Below are positions 1 to 8,822 of a stretch of 64,000 nt of DNA, in pieces. Position numbers and translations under genes: made by a program. The DNA is taken from positions 62,001-126,000 of the forward strand of contig NZ_JAFEWC010000001.1 in the NCBI RefSeq assembly GCF_017355875.1. Direction: 5' to 3'. The notes under the pieces are model-generated. The model did not search any database. It had not been told where the DNA came from and saw nothing but the letters and a program-made list of their open reading frames with translations. Origin of the DNA: Aridibaculum aurantiacum. GTDB taxonomy: Bacteria > Bacteroidota > Bacteroidia > Chitinophagales > Chitinophagaceae. The number at the start of each line of letters is the position of its first letter. Position 1 is the first letter of the stretch.

Positions 1-188
1 GCACGGGAAGTAGCAAAATCTGGCACCGCCTGTCCTTGCACAAGCTATCATTATCGTAAATAGTTTGCCTTCCATCAGACATTTATTTTCATTTATCTTA
101 ATTAAGCTGAGTTGGCCATTCTTTAGGCGCCCGCCCATTTGTTTTGTTGTTTCCCAAAGAATCTTGTTAACACAAAAACGACAACAAC
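1..188. other. Window start, no gene identified
   Basis: Frame 1 is open from base 1 to a TAG at 61-63 (20 codons) and could be the tail of an upstream plus-strand gene, but nothing in it is recognisable. The remainder is leader of the first barrel gene. Confidence 0.3.
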
Positions 189-2588
189 ATGAAGAACGGA
201 ATGCAACATAAGATAGGCTTGCTACTGGCAATGTGTTTGGCGCTATTTACAATTGGCAATGCACAAGAAGTGAGTGTAAAAGGCAGGCTCGTGGATAGTG
301 CTTCGACAAAGCAAATTGCTGACGCTACCATCAATTTCCAGGAGGTAGAGAAGAAGATCTCGAAGACAATTCTTTCAGATAAAAGCGGCGCATTCCAAAC
401 CAATTTAGTACCAGGCAGATACAGGGTGATGATAACCCATAGCAGTTTCAGGAGAAGGCTGATGCCACTGAAGGTGGAAGCGGAACCGATAGACATAGGC
501 AACGTACAACTTGTACCCGGGATGAAAATGCTGGGCGATGTAACGGTCACTGCTGCCAGGCCAATGGTAGAGCAGCAGGGTGACAAGCTGATCTATAATG
601 TAGAGGATGATCCCGTGGCAAGATCGGAATCGGCCAGTGACATACTGCGGAGGACACCTTATGTAAACGTGGATGGAGATGGCGCTATCCAGGTAAATGG
701 GCAATCAAATTTTAGAGTGTTACTGGATGGGAGAGAGACTGCTTTGTTTTCTCAGAATGTAAAGGAAGCACTGAAAGCTTTTCCGGGCGCTACCATTGCG
801 CGCATAGAAATTATTACGTCGCCTTCGGCTAAATACGATGCGGAAGGTGTGGGCGGCATCATCAATATCATCACCAAGAAGAAAGTTGCCGGTTATAACG
901 GAACGATCAACTCAGGTATTAACAGCCTCGGCAATACGAATGCTGGATTGAACATTAACCTGAAGGTTGGCAAGGTGGGTATAAGTGGAACATATAGCGT
1001 TATGAACAACGATGGACTTCGCAGCCGCCAGATGGGTATTACAACGCCTGTAAACCCTATTGCTTTTGCAAGCAGGCAAGTGGGTGGAGGTCGCGTAACC
1101 GACCTGTTCTTTCACCAGGGAAATTTGGAACTTAGTTATGACATCGATAGCACCAATACGTTAGTCTTTTATGGCAATATGGGCAAGCATAGAAACCGGG
1201 CTGAAAATGATTACACGATCAATACGTTGTTTGCAAACGGGAATTCGGATATAAGCCCTTATCTCCTCGACACCAGGTTCGAAATGCCGACATACGGCTT
1301 TGGTTCTGACTATATCCGCAAGTTTAAAGGAAAGCCGCAAAAGGAGTTCAACATCCGTTTCAATGCGCTTTACAACACCAACCGTTCTTTTTCCAACAGC
1401 CAGCAGGATATTGGACCTACGGATCGGTTTCTCCTTAACAACAGCGAGGCATTCAATAGCGAGTACACGGTGCAGGCAGATCTTATTGAGCCAATCAATA
1501 AGTCTACCCGGCTAGAAACAGGCGTTAAAACTATTTTGAGAAAAGCATACTCTGATTTTGAAAGCCTGATCAAATTCAATAAAGCAGAACCTTACCGCAC
1601 TAACCCCGCTAACACCGACAGGTTTGGGTACGACCAGAATGTGTATGGGGGATATGTGTCTGTAAATAAGGTTACCAAAGTAGTTACAGCCCGCCTCGGT
1701 TTACGCATTGAGCACACAAGCGTGTTTGGTGATTTTACCAGCACGTCTACCACAGTTAGGCAAGAGTATACCAACCTCATTCCCAACGTGATGCTATCGC
1801 GGCAGTTCAGCAAAACCATGAACTCCAATTTCACCTACAACATGCGGCTTGGAAGACCTTTTATACAGAGCCTGAACCCGTTTGTAAACAACAACGACTC
1901 GCTTAATATCAGCTTTGGTAATCCTAATCTCGGGCCTCAATACGTACACAGCTTCGCGCTGCAAAACCGGTTCTTCAAAGGCCCTAAGTTTATTTCTATC
2001 CAAACAGGTTTCAATTTTGCAAACAACCTGATCATTCAAAACCCAACGTATGATCCGAGCACAGGTGTTACTTCGGTTACCGGTGCAAACGCCGGACAGA
2101 TCAGGGAATTCAGCCTTGGATTTGTTTCCAATCTTCCTGTTGGTAAGTGGAACTTCGCAGTCAATGCAACGGGCCGTTTGGCGCGTATCCGCAACAGCTT
2201 GCAAACTTCTTTCTTTACTACTACCGCTGGTAATATGAACGCGAACATAACTTACAAAGCATCGCCAGTTTTTACCATTGCATCTAATAGCGGCTATGGA
2301 GTTCCGCTGCGTATGCCAAACAGTACCTTTCCCGACAACTACTTTTATGGCTTCAGTTTTATCTACAAAGTGCTGAAGGGGAAACTGACAATGACAGCTA
2401 ACATCAACAATTTTCTGGAGGAAGAGCGGAAGCTCTTTTTTGTAACTGAAACTGCAAATTTCACCACTACCAACACGAACCATATACTTTTCAGAAACTT
2501 CGGGCTGGCGCTCAACTACAGTTTCGGTAAGCTGAAGGAAAATGTGTCGAAGAAGAAAGGCGTAAATAATGACGACGCTGTGCAGTAA
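189..2588 (+). CDS. Outer-membrane beta-barrel, TonB-dependent-receptor-like protein
   Basis: The 799-residue protein begins with a signal peptide ending near residue 25 (GNAQ/EVSV). A carboxypeptidase-regulatory-like beta-sandwich follows at about 28-110 (VKGRLVDSASTKQIADATI). A plug-like domain spans about 115-235, with RIEIITSPSAKYDAEG and GGIINIITKKK typical of plugs. The rest is a predicted beta-barrel of the OMP_b-brl_3 type. Family members sit in the outer membrane; many are annotated as TonB-dependent receptors, but no TonB box is evident and the substrate is unknown. There is no SusD partner beside it, which separates it from the SusC gene at 4339. The ATG at 189 is right for the signal peptide. 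Function beyond outer-membrane receptor or transporter is not supported. Confidence 0.85.
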   Translation: MKNGMQHKIGLLLAMCLALFTIGNAQEVSVKGRLVDSASTKQIADATINFQEVEKKISKTILSDKSGAFQTNLVPGRYRVMITHSSFRRRLMPLKVEAEPIDIGNVQLVPGMKMLGDVTVTAARPMVEQQGDKLIYNVEDDPVARSESASDILRRTPYVNVDGDGAIQVNGQSNFRVLLDGRETALFSQNVKEALKAFPGATIARIEIITSPSAKYDAEGVGGIINIITKKKVAGYNGTINSGINSLGNTNAGLNINLKVGKVGISGTYSVMNNDGLRSRQMGITTPVNPIAFASRQVGGGRVTDLFFHQGNLELSYDIDSTNTLVFYGNMGKHRNRAENDYTINTLFANGNSDISPYLLDTRFEMPTYGFGSDYIRKFKGKPQKEFNIRFNALYNTNRSFSNSQQDIGPTDRFLLNNSEAFNSEYTVQADLIEPINKSTRLETGVKTILRKAYSDFESLIKFNKAEPYRTNPANTDRFGYDQNVYGGYVSVNKVTKVVTARLGLRIEHTSVFGDFTSTSTTVRQEYTNLIPNVMLSRQFSKTMNSNFTYNMRLGRPFIQSLNPFVNNNDSLNISFGNPNLGPQYVHSFALQNRFFKGPKFISIQTGFNFANNLIIQNPTYDPSTGVTSVTGANAGQIREFSLGFVSNLPVGKWNFAVNATGRLARIRNSLQTSFFTTTAGNMNANITYKASPVFTIASNSGYGVPLRMPNSTFPDNYFYGFSFIYKVLKGKLTMTANINNFLEEERKLFFVTETANFTTTNTNHILFRNFGLALNYSFGKLKENVSKKKGVNNDDAVQ

Positions 2589-2614
2589 GCTCTGGCTTAC
2601 TAGTGCTACTACTC

Positions 2615-2827
2615 TTAGACGTTGATGTAGCAACAGGTTAATTTGGAATGGCTATTAGTTTGATCAGCTTGTTCAAGTTGGGGATTTAAACCGTATGTAA
2701 AAAACTGCTCGGCTGTTTCAAATGTTTTACCGTTCAACATCATGTAATCAAGTTTTATCATAGGCAGTTTTTTCCGTGCAGTATTTTGGCCTTGCCTATT
2801 GTCCTGAGTAAGGGCCGTTTGAATACT
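2615..2827 (-). pseudogene. Possible coding remnant, minus strand
   Basis: The 322-base gap between the barrel gene and the AraC gene holds a minus-strand frame open for 71 codons including its stop. It has an internal ATG at 2761 that would give 48 residues. The translation (MIKLDYMMLNGKTFETAEQF then TYGLNPQLEQ) looks protein-like rather than random, which suggests the tail of a decayed gene. I do not recognise the family. It could be chance. Confidence 0.2.
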
Positions 2828-2922
2828 TTAAAATCGTGGGGCTAAAAAAGCAGGAAAGACAGAAGTAGTAACAACACTGTTAATGTACCGCGATAAAACA
2901 TTTCAAAAAGTTGTTCGATGCT

Positions 2923-3792
2923 ATGGAAGTATTAAAAGAGAGGCAGCATATAGAGCTTATAGATAAAGGACATTTTGAACATCGATATTCTCATATGTAT
3001 GCTGAGAAAGAGATATCAATGTATATCGAATACTGCTGGGAGAGCAGGTTTGAAAATTTATTAGAAGAAAATCCTGGAGGTTTTTCTGATGTCATTCTAC
3101 CCAATATTGGCTACACCTACATGATAAACTTGGGCACACCTTATAGCATTAAATTAGCTAACCAAATATTTTGTGTCAAAACTGGTTGCTTCCTTCCGAG
3201 ACAAGTTCCGATTAGTGCTCATCATTCAGTGGGAAATAAAATATTCGGTATAAAGTTTAAAGTGTGTCCAATTGTTTTTGAAAAAGATGTAGACTTCTCA
3301 GACTATAAGCAATACATATATCCGCTTGCTTATCTAATAGATAAAAAGATCATAGAAAAAATTAAATCAGCGCAAGATTTCCAGGAAAGAGCAAATATTG
3401 TTTTTACGCATTACAATGGGCTAATTAAAATGCATTCAGGCTCCCTACAATATGTTACCACTGTTACGGAAATATTGAAAAGGTATATAGAGGAAAACAA
3501 TTTCAACCTGGCAATAGGGCAGATAGCGGAACAATATAACATTAGCCCCCGAACGCTGGGAAGATATTTTGAAACGACCACTGGCTTCAGCAGCAAACAG
3601 GCATTGCAACTTCTACGTATAAGAATGGCAGTATCGGAGTATGTAAAAAATCCGCAGGAGTTTGATTATGCTAAATTTAATTATTGGGACTACAGTCATT
3701 TTTGCAAGCATTTAAAACAATTTACAGCCGATCATTTTCATCATTTTCAACAAATGCAAGACGAAAAAGATGCCGCGTGTAAATGCCATTAA
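2923..3792 (+). CDS. AraC-family transcriptional regulator
   Basis: The protein is about 289 residues, with an N-terminal sensor region resembling the DUF6597-type domain of Bacteroidota AraC proteins (about residues 20-130). The C-terminal two-helix-turn-helix DNA-binding region includes IGQIAEQYNISPRTLGRYF and a second helix unit ending in FCKHLKQFTADHF. It probably binds DNA upstream of nearby genes in response to an unknown ligand. The frame is open from a TTG at 2911, but the ATG at 2923 is the more likely start. It lies 550 bases upstream of susC on the same strand, so control of the SusCD pair is plausible but inferred only from position. The gene looks more AT-rich than its neighbours. 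Confidence 0.85.
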   Translation: MEVLKERQHIELIDKGHFEHRYSHMYAEKEISMYIEYCWESRFENLLEENPGGFSDVILPNIGYTYMINLGTPYSIKLANQIFCVKTGCFLPRQVPISAHHSVGNKIFGIKFKVCPIVFEKDVDFSDYKQYIYPLAYLIDKKIIEKIKSAQDFQERANIVFTHYNGLIKMHSGSLQYVTTVTEILKRYIEENNFNLAIGQIAEQYNISPRTLGRYFETTTGFSSKQALQLLRIRMAVSEYVKNPQEFDYAKFNYWDYSHFCKHLKQFTADHFHHFQQMQDEKDAACKCH

Positions 3793-4338
3793 ATTATTAA
3801 TCAAAGCTGTTTAATTGGAATAATCATTAGCTACTCCAGGAACATTATCTATTCAAATTCTAAGTAACATCAGCATCCTTAATTTCAACGCGTTTAGTAT
3901 AAAATATTATTGGTCTGAAATAACTGGTACAGGATTTACCGATGAATTTGCATAAAAGCATATTGCTTATAAAGCTTTTAAATGACTTCCCATTACAACA
4001 ACCGACTTTGATTAAAGACTGTCTCACTAAGATTGAAATGGGCTCTTTTATAGAAGGAGACAATTATGAATTCCTGGTTTCACTAGAAATAAAACCAGGA
4101 AAAACACCCGGTAAAAAAGCGTCTTATACATATTCATCTTGTAGCCATTCATCCTTTGTATCACCTGTTTATCAACTTCTGAATTTTTATTGCAGCCCTT
4201 TACAAATTGCTGTTGCCTAACAAGAACTCCCGGGTACGTACACATGAGGAAACGCCGGCTTCATAAGCCGGAGGCTCGCCATCCTTGGCAGTCAATTCAT
4301 TCCATCTTTTCACTTTCTCAAAAACAAAATGCGTAATT
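3793..4338 (+). promoter_or_regulatory. susC upstream region with leader hairpin
   Basis: This 546-base gap has no convincing gene. A 92-codon open frame at 3942-4220 has no recognisable domain or signal peptide and is treated as chance. A perfect 7-bp stem-loop lies at 4255-4271 (CCGGCTT, loop CAT, AAGCCGG), about 68 bases before the susC ATG. It could be a leader structure in the susC mRNA. No known riboswitch signature was recognised. Confidence 0.35.
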
Positions 4339-7300
4339 ATGAGAAGACTATTACTTTTTATCTTCTGCATCGCACTTGCAGGTATTGCACTTGCTCAAAC
4401 CAGGACAGTTACCGGAATAGTAACTGACGAAAAAGGTGTTCCATTAGCTAATGCTTCGGTTCTGGTACGCGGTACTACCACTGGGGTAAACACTGATGTG
4501 AACGGACGATTTTCTATTGCAGTTCCATCCAATGCGCGGGTACTTGTTATATCCTCAGTTGGATATGGTTCGCAGGAATTAACACTTTCTGCCACTACCA
4601 ACGAGTACAATGCTGCGCTTCAATCTACCGCAGAAAGATTGGATGAAGTAGTGGTGGTTGGTTATGGTCAACAGGCAGCCCGAAGGGTTACTACATCTAT
4701 TGCTACCATTAAAGGTGATGAGATACGTAACCTGCCTGTAGCTGAATTATCACAAGCCATACAAGGACGTGTTGCAGGTGTCCAGATCTCTGCAGGTTCA
4801 GGCAGGCCGGGTGCACCAATAGCAGTGAATGTAAGAGGTAGATCCTCTATACAGGCAGGTAACAACCCTCTTTATGTTATTGATGGATTGATCCTGGCGA
4901 GCAACAACAACTTTACGCCATCGTTGGGTACCGTTGCATCACAAGCACAGGCTGGTGCCGGTATTTCACCATTGGCAAACATCAACCCTGATGATATTGA
5001 ATCCATAGAGGTTTTAAAAGATGCTGCAGCAGCGGCTATCTATGGATCACGCGGTTCGAATGGAGTAGTATTAATAACAACTAAAAGAGGTAGCAGAAGC
5101 AACAGGTCGCAGGTAAGCCTTACCAGCTTCTATGGTTTCCAATCGCTTACTACCAGGCGTGATGTATTGAATGCAAGTGAGTACCGCCAGCTTTACAATG
5201 AGGCGCGTGTAAATACAGGTCTTACTCCTTTATTCACGCAATCAGAAATTGACAACCCGCCAGCTAATGTGAACTGGCTGGATGAAATCCTGAATAAGAA
5301 CTCTGCAATTGTAAATACACAGGTTGCTGTTTCTTCAGGTGGAGATAGAAAAACACAGATTTACGCTTCATTAGGTTATTTAAAACAAGATGGTCCATTG
5401 ATCAAGGGCGACTTTAGCAGGTACAGTGGACGCTTCAATTTGGATCATTCTGTTACTGATAGATTGAAGATTGGTAACAGCAGTGGTATAGCCAGGACAA
5501 GACGTAGTGAGACACCTGTAGATAACAGTATCTTCTCGCCTTTCCCACGATCGTTGATTGCGCGTCCAGATCAGCCTATATATAATCCAGATGGAAAGTT
5601 TGCGGTGAATGATTTCAATAATCCTGTACAGATGTTTCTTACAGACAATTTTGTAAATCTTCTTACCCTGCAGAATTTAACCTACGGCGAGTATAACATC
5701 ATACCTGGCTTACGTTTCAGGTCTTCTTTGGGTGTTGATTATACAGTGTTAGATCAAAGGATCTACAATCCAACAACTTCTTTAGTTGGACAAGGTTCTC
5801 AAGGTACTGCTACGCAAGGTGCGGTAACAACACAAAACTATATCCTTACCCAGAACCTTAATTATAACAAGATGCTGCTTGACAACAGGCTATCGCTTGA
5901 TGCGACCGCAGTGTACGAGTACCAGTATAATAAGCGTGAAGACCTGAGAGTAGATGCGCAGAACTTTGCGTCTGATGTTACGCCTTATATAGTTTCAGCA
6001 GCGCAAATAACTACCGGTTCTTCTACAGCTACAGACAATGCTTTGGCATCTGTACTTGGTCGTGTGAACCTGGGTTGGAGAAACAAATACTTGTTTGGCG
6101 CTTCTATCAGGAGAGACGGCTCTTCTAAGTTTCCTAGAGAAGGTCGCTATGGTGTGTTCCCTGCATTATCAGCAGCATGGAATATTACTGAAGAAACTTT
6201 CATGGATAATGTGAGGCCTGTTTCCTTCTTAAAGCTAAGAGCCAGTTATGGTGAAACAGGTAACCAGGAAGGTATAGCAAACTTTGCTTCACGCAGGTTA
6301 TTTGGAACCGGGTTCAATTACAATGATCAACCGGGTTTTGCATTGGCTGCTTATGGTAATCCTAATTTAAGATGGGAGACAACTACTCAATACGATATAG
6401 GTTTGGATGTTGGTTTATTCAACGACAGGTTGAGAATAACTGCGGATTATTACAGGAAGAACACCAAAGACCTGTTGATCAACCGCCCAGTACCACGCAC
6501 ATCAGGCTTTGCGGCTATCACTGAAAACATTGGATCGCTTGAAGCATCTGGATGGGACTTCTTGGTAACCGGGCAGATACTGAACCAAGGTCTGAAGTGG
6601 AGCTCTACTTTAAACTTCAATACATACAACAACAAGGTTACTGCACTGTATAACAACCAGCCTATACCGGGAACATTTGCAACGCAGATTGCAGTTGGTC
6701 AACCATTAGGTGCATTCTTCCTTATAAAAGCTTTGGGTGTAGACCCTGCAACGGGCGACATGTTATACGAGAATGTAAATGCACCTGCTACCATAGGTGG
6801 AGAAGACAGGCAGTTCCTCGGCAGTCCTATACCTGACTTCTACGGTGGATTGACAAACAACTTTTCATATAAAGGTTTTGATCTTTCTGCCTTTGTTCAG
6901 TTCTCTGTTGGTAATATGATCTACAACAATGCGGCAGAGGGCACAGGTGGTTATGGAAGTTTAGGAGCTAATGTTTCGGCAACAGGAGCACCTACCAATG
7001 TCTTCAGGGAGATCTATCAAAACAGGTGGGTAAGCGGTAAAACAGACGCTAAATATCCAAGAGCTGTTGGTGGTCCACAAGGTGCATTTAATACACAACG
7101 CTCTTCACGGTTTTTAGAAGATGGAAGCTATGCACGATTGAAGAACATTACGCTGGGTTACAACCTGCCTTCAACTGTTTTAAGAAGAATGGGCATGTCA
7201 AATCTGAGGCTGTATGTATCTGGTCAGAACCTGCTTACCTGGACCAAGTACAGCGGCTTCGATCCTGAAGTATCAACCGACTTTACCGTCAACAATGCTG

Positions 7301-7365
7301 GTGTAGACCAGGGCGCTATTCCACAAATGAAGACAGTGACAGTAGGACTTAATGTAAACTTTTAA
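4339..7365 (+). CDS. SusC/RagA-family TonB-linked outer-membrane protein
   Basis: The protein is 1008 residues from the ATG at 4339, which begins the signal peptide MRRLLLFIFCIALAGIALAQ. The frame is open upstream to a TTG at 4285, but that would put 18 extra residues before the signal. A carboxypeptidase-regulatory domain comes first (TVTGIVTDEKGVPLANASVL). The SusC signature before the plug follows (RLDEVVVVGYGQQAARR), then the plug (GRVAGVQISAGSGRPG and IESIEVLKDAAAAAIYGSRG), then a long barrel. SusC proteins pass oligosaccharides, peptides or other large nutrients through the outer membrane using TonB energy. The SusD partner starts 10 bases after its stop. No glycoside hydrolase or peptidase gene is adjacent, so the substrate cannot be named. 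Confidence 0.95.
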   Translation: MRRLLLFIFCIALAGIALAQTRTVTGIVTDEKGVPLANASVLVRGTTTGVNTDVNGRFSIAVPSNARVLVISSVGYGSQELTLSATTNEYNAALQSTAERLDEVVVVGYGQQAARRVTTSIATIKGDEIRNLPVAELSQAIQGRVAGVQISAGSGRPGAPIAVNVRGRSSIQAGNNPLYVIDGLILASNNNFTPSLGTVASQAQAGAGISPLANINPDDIESIEVLKDAAAAAIYGSRGSNGVVLITTKRGSRSNRSQVSLTSFYGFQSLTTRRDVLNASEYRQLYNEARVNTGLTPLFTQSEIDNPPANVNWLDEILNKNSAIVNTQVAVSSGGDRKTQIYASLGYLKQDGPLIKGDFSRYSGRFNLDHSVTDRLKIGNSSGIARTRRSETPVDNSIFSPFPRSLIARPDQPIYNPDGKFAVNDFNNPVQMFLTDNFVNLLTLQNLTYGEYNIIPGLRFRSSLGVDYTVLDQRIYNPTTSLVGQGSQGTATQGAVTTQNYILTQNLNYNKMLLDNRLSLDATAVYEYQYNKREDLRVDAQNFASDVTPYIVSAAQITTGSSTATDNALASVLGRVNLGWRNKYLFGASIRRDGSSKFPREGRYGVFPALSAAWNITEETFMDNVRPVSFLKLRASYGETGNQEGIANFASRRLFGTGFNYNDQPGFALAAYGNPNLRWETTTQYDIGLDVGLFNDRLRITADYYRKNTKDLLINRPVPRTSGFAAITENIGSLEASGWDFLVTGQILNQGLKWSSTLNFNTYNNKVTALYNNQPIPGTFATQIAVGQPLGAFFLIKALGVDPATGDMLYENVNAPATIGGEDRQFLGSPIPDFYGGLTNNFSYKGFDLSAFVQFSVGNMIYNNAAEGTGGYGSLGANVSATGAPTNVFREIYQNRWVSGKTDAKYPRAVGGPQGAFNTQRSSRFLEDGSYARLKNITLGYNLPSTVLRRMGMSNLRLYVSGQNLLTWTKYSGFDPEVSTDFTVNNAGVDQGAIPQMKTVTVGLNVNF

Positions 7366-7375
7366 AACCACGACA

Positions 7376-8734
7376 ATGAGAAGTGTATTTATAATATTAA
7401 TGGCTTTAGGCATTGTTGCCATGCCATCCTGTAAAAAGAAACTGGATCTTAATCCAACAGCTTCGCTTGCCCCTGAAACAGTAACGGCAAACGATATTGG
7501 CAAACTCTTGAATGGTATTTATGATGCCTTGCAAAACGGTGGTACTACCTTCTACTATCTAAGCGATGTTACAGAAGATTTGTCTGCTGATAACCTGCGC
7601 TACAGGGCAACATTCTTTCAACATGGAGAAGTAGATAACAATGCTATTCTTTCCAACAATGTATTGACTGAACGCTATTTCATCGGGCCTTACAATATGA
7701 TACAAAGAAGCAACGATGTAATTGAGATTGCAGAAGCTTCAAGTTTACCAGAGGCCACTAAGAAGAATGCTTTGGGTGTGGCTTATTTTGCAAGGGCTTT
7801 TGGCTACTATAGGTTGGTAACGCTGTTTGGCGGTGTACCTATACTTCTTACAAGGTCAATAGAGCAAGTGCCAAGAAACACTGAAGCAGAAACATATAAC
7901 CAGATAATTGTTGATTTATTGAAGGCGATAGATAATGCTCCCTCAGTTACCAGCAATGCCTACATATCCTCAGAAGCGGCCAAAGCACTTCTTGCAAGGG
8001 TATACCTGATAAGGAAGGATTACCAGAATGCGAAGAAGTACGCAGAGGAAGTGATCAACAGCGGGAAGTTCGCACTTACTACCAACTACGAGGCAATGTT
8101 GAATAGTCCCATAGGAAATCCGGAAGTCATATTCGCCCGGCAGTTCACTCCGACTGAAGGCGAGAACTCATTGTACTTTTTCCTGCAACACCCTACTATG
8201 CCAGGTAGCGGAAGGGCAGAACTTCCAGTAGATAATTCTTTTATAGCTGCGTTTGAACCGAATGATATTCGTCGCGCTTCCATTGTGCAAGAAATTGTAG
8301 CACCTGCTTCAAATCCTGGTTGGTATGTAAAAAAGTATAGGGATCCGGCAGGTGCTGCAGCACACCCAATTTACGTGGTGCGGCTTGCAGAAATGTATCT
8401 CATTTCAGCCGAGGCGGAATATTTCATTTCTAATATGAATACCACCAATGCACAAATGCTAAACAGGCTGAATGAAGTAAGAACCAAGCGTGGATTAACC
8501 GCAGTTACCTCTGCTGACCTGTATACCATCATCAGGGAGCGCCGTATAGAACTAGCTTTTGAAAACTTGCGGTGGACGGATCTGAAACGTACGCCTGATC
8601 CGACAACTACATCTAAATCTATGGCGCAGGTATACGTGGAATCTAAAGGAAGGACAGTGAATGATCTCCTTTATCCTATACCACAAAACCAGATTGACGT
8701 TAATCCCAAACTTGTTCAAAATCCTGGCTATTAG
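7376..8734 (+). CDS. SusD/RagB-family nutrient-binding lipoprotein
   Basis: This 452-residue lipoprotein has a short signal ending in a lipobox (AMPSC, Cys at about 19), so it is anchored in the outer membrane facing out. The body has the alpha-helical TPR-like fold of SusD proteins: the N-terminal part includes ALGVAYFARAFGYYRLV, and the C-terminal part includes YVVRLAEMYLISAEAE and LYTIIRERRIELAFENLRW. SusD acts as a lid on the SusC channel and captures the nutrient. It is translated directly after susC, and a terminator follows at 8760. At 452 residues it is at the short end of the family. Confidence 0.95.
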   Translation: MRSVFIILMALGIVAMPSCKKKLDLNPTASLAPETVTANDIGKLLNGIYDALQNGGTTFYYLSDVTEDLSADNLRYRATFFQHGEVDNNAILSNNVLTERYFIGPYNMIQRSNDVIEIAEASSLPEATKKNALGVAYFARAFGYYRLVTLFGGVPILLTRSIEQVPRNTEAETYNQIIVDLLKAIDNAPSVTSNAYISSEAAKALLARVYLIRKDYQNAKKYAEEVINSGKFALTTNYEAMLNSPIGNPEVIFARQFTPTEGENSLYFFLQHPTMPGSGRAELPVDNSFIAAFEPNDIRRASIVQEIVAPASNPGWYVKKYRDPAGAAAHPIYVVRLAEMYLISAEAEYFISNMNTTNAQMLNRLNEVRTKRGLTAVTSADLYTIIRERRIELAFENLRWTDLKRTPDPTTTSKSMAQVYVESKGRTVNDLLYPIPQNQIDVNPKLVQNPGY

Positions 8735-8759
8735 CAGCTGGTAGTAATAGCAACAATAA

Positions 8760-8797
8760 AAGGCTGTCTCAATCAATGAGGCAGCCTTGTTTTTTTA
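8760..8797. terminator. Rho-independent terminator after susD
   Basis: A stem of about 10-12 bp (AGGCTGTCTCA paired with TGAGGCAGCCT, one G-T wobble) has a 5-base loop and a run of seven T. It lies between the convergent susD and nadB genes. The T run is on the plus strand, so it mainly stops susD transcription. Confidence 0.8.
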
Positions 8798-8822
8798 CGA
8801 CGGTAATAATTTATCTGGTATT

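Noticed and set aside
1794-2633. 279-codon minus-strand frame opposite the first barrel gene
   Set aside because: It is the antisense shadow of a well-supported receptor gene and has no family features.
3942-4220. 92-codon open frame in the gap before susC
   Set aside because: No signal peptide, domain or sensible composition at the end, and AT-rich surroundings make chance frames common.
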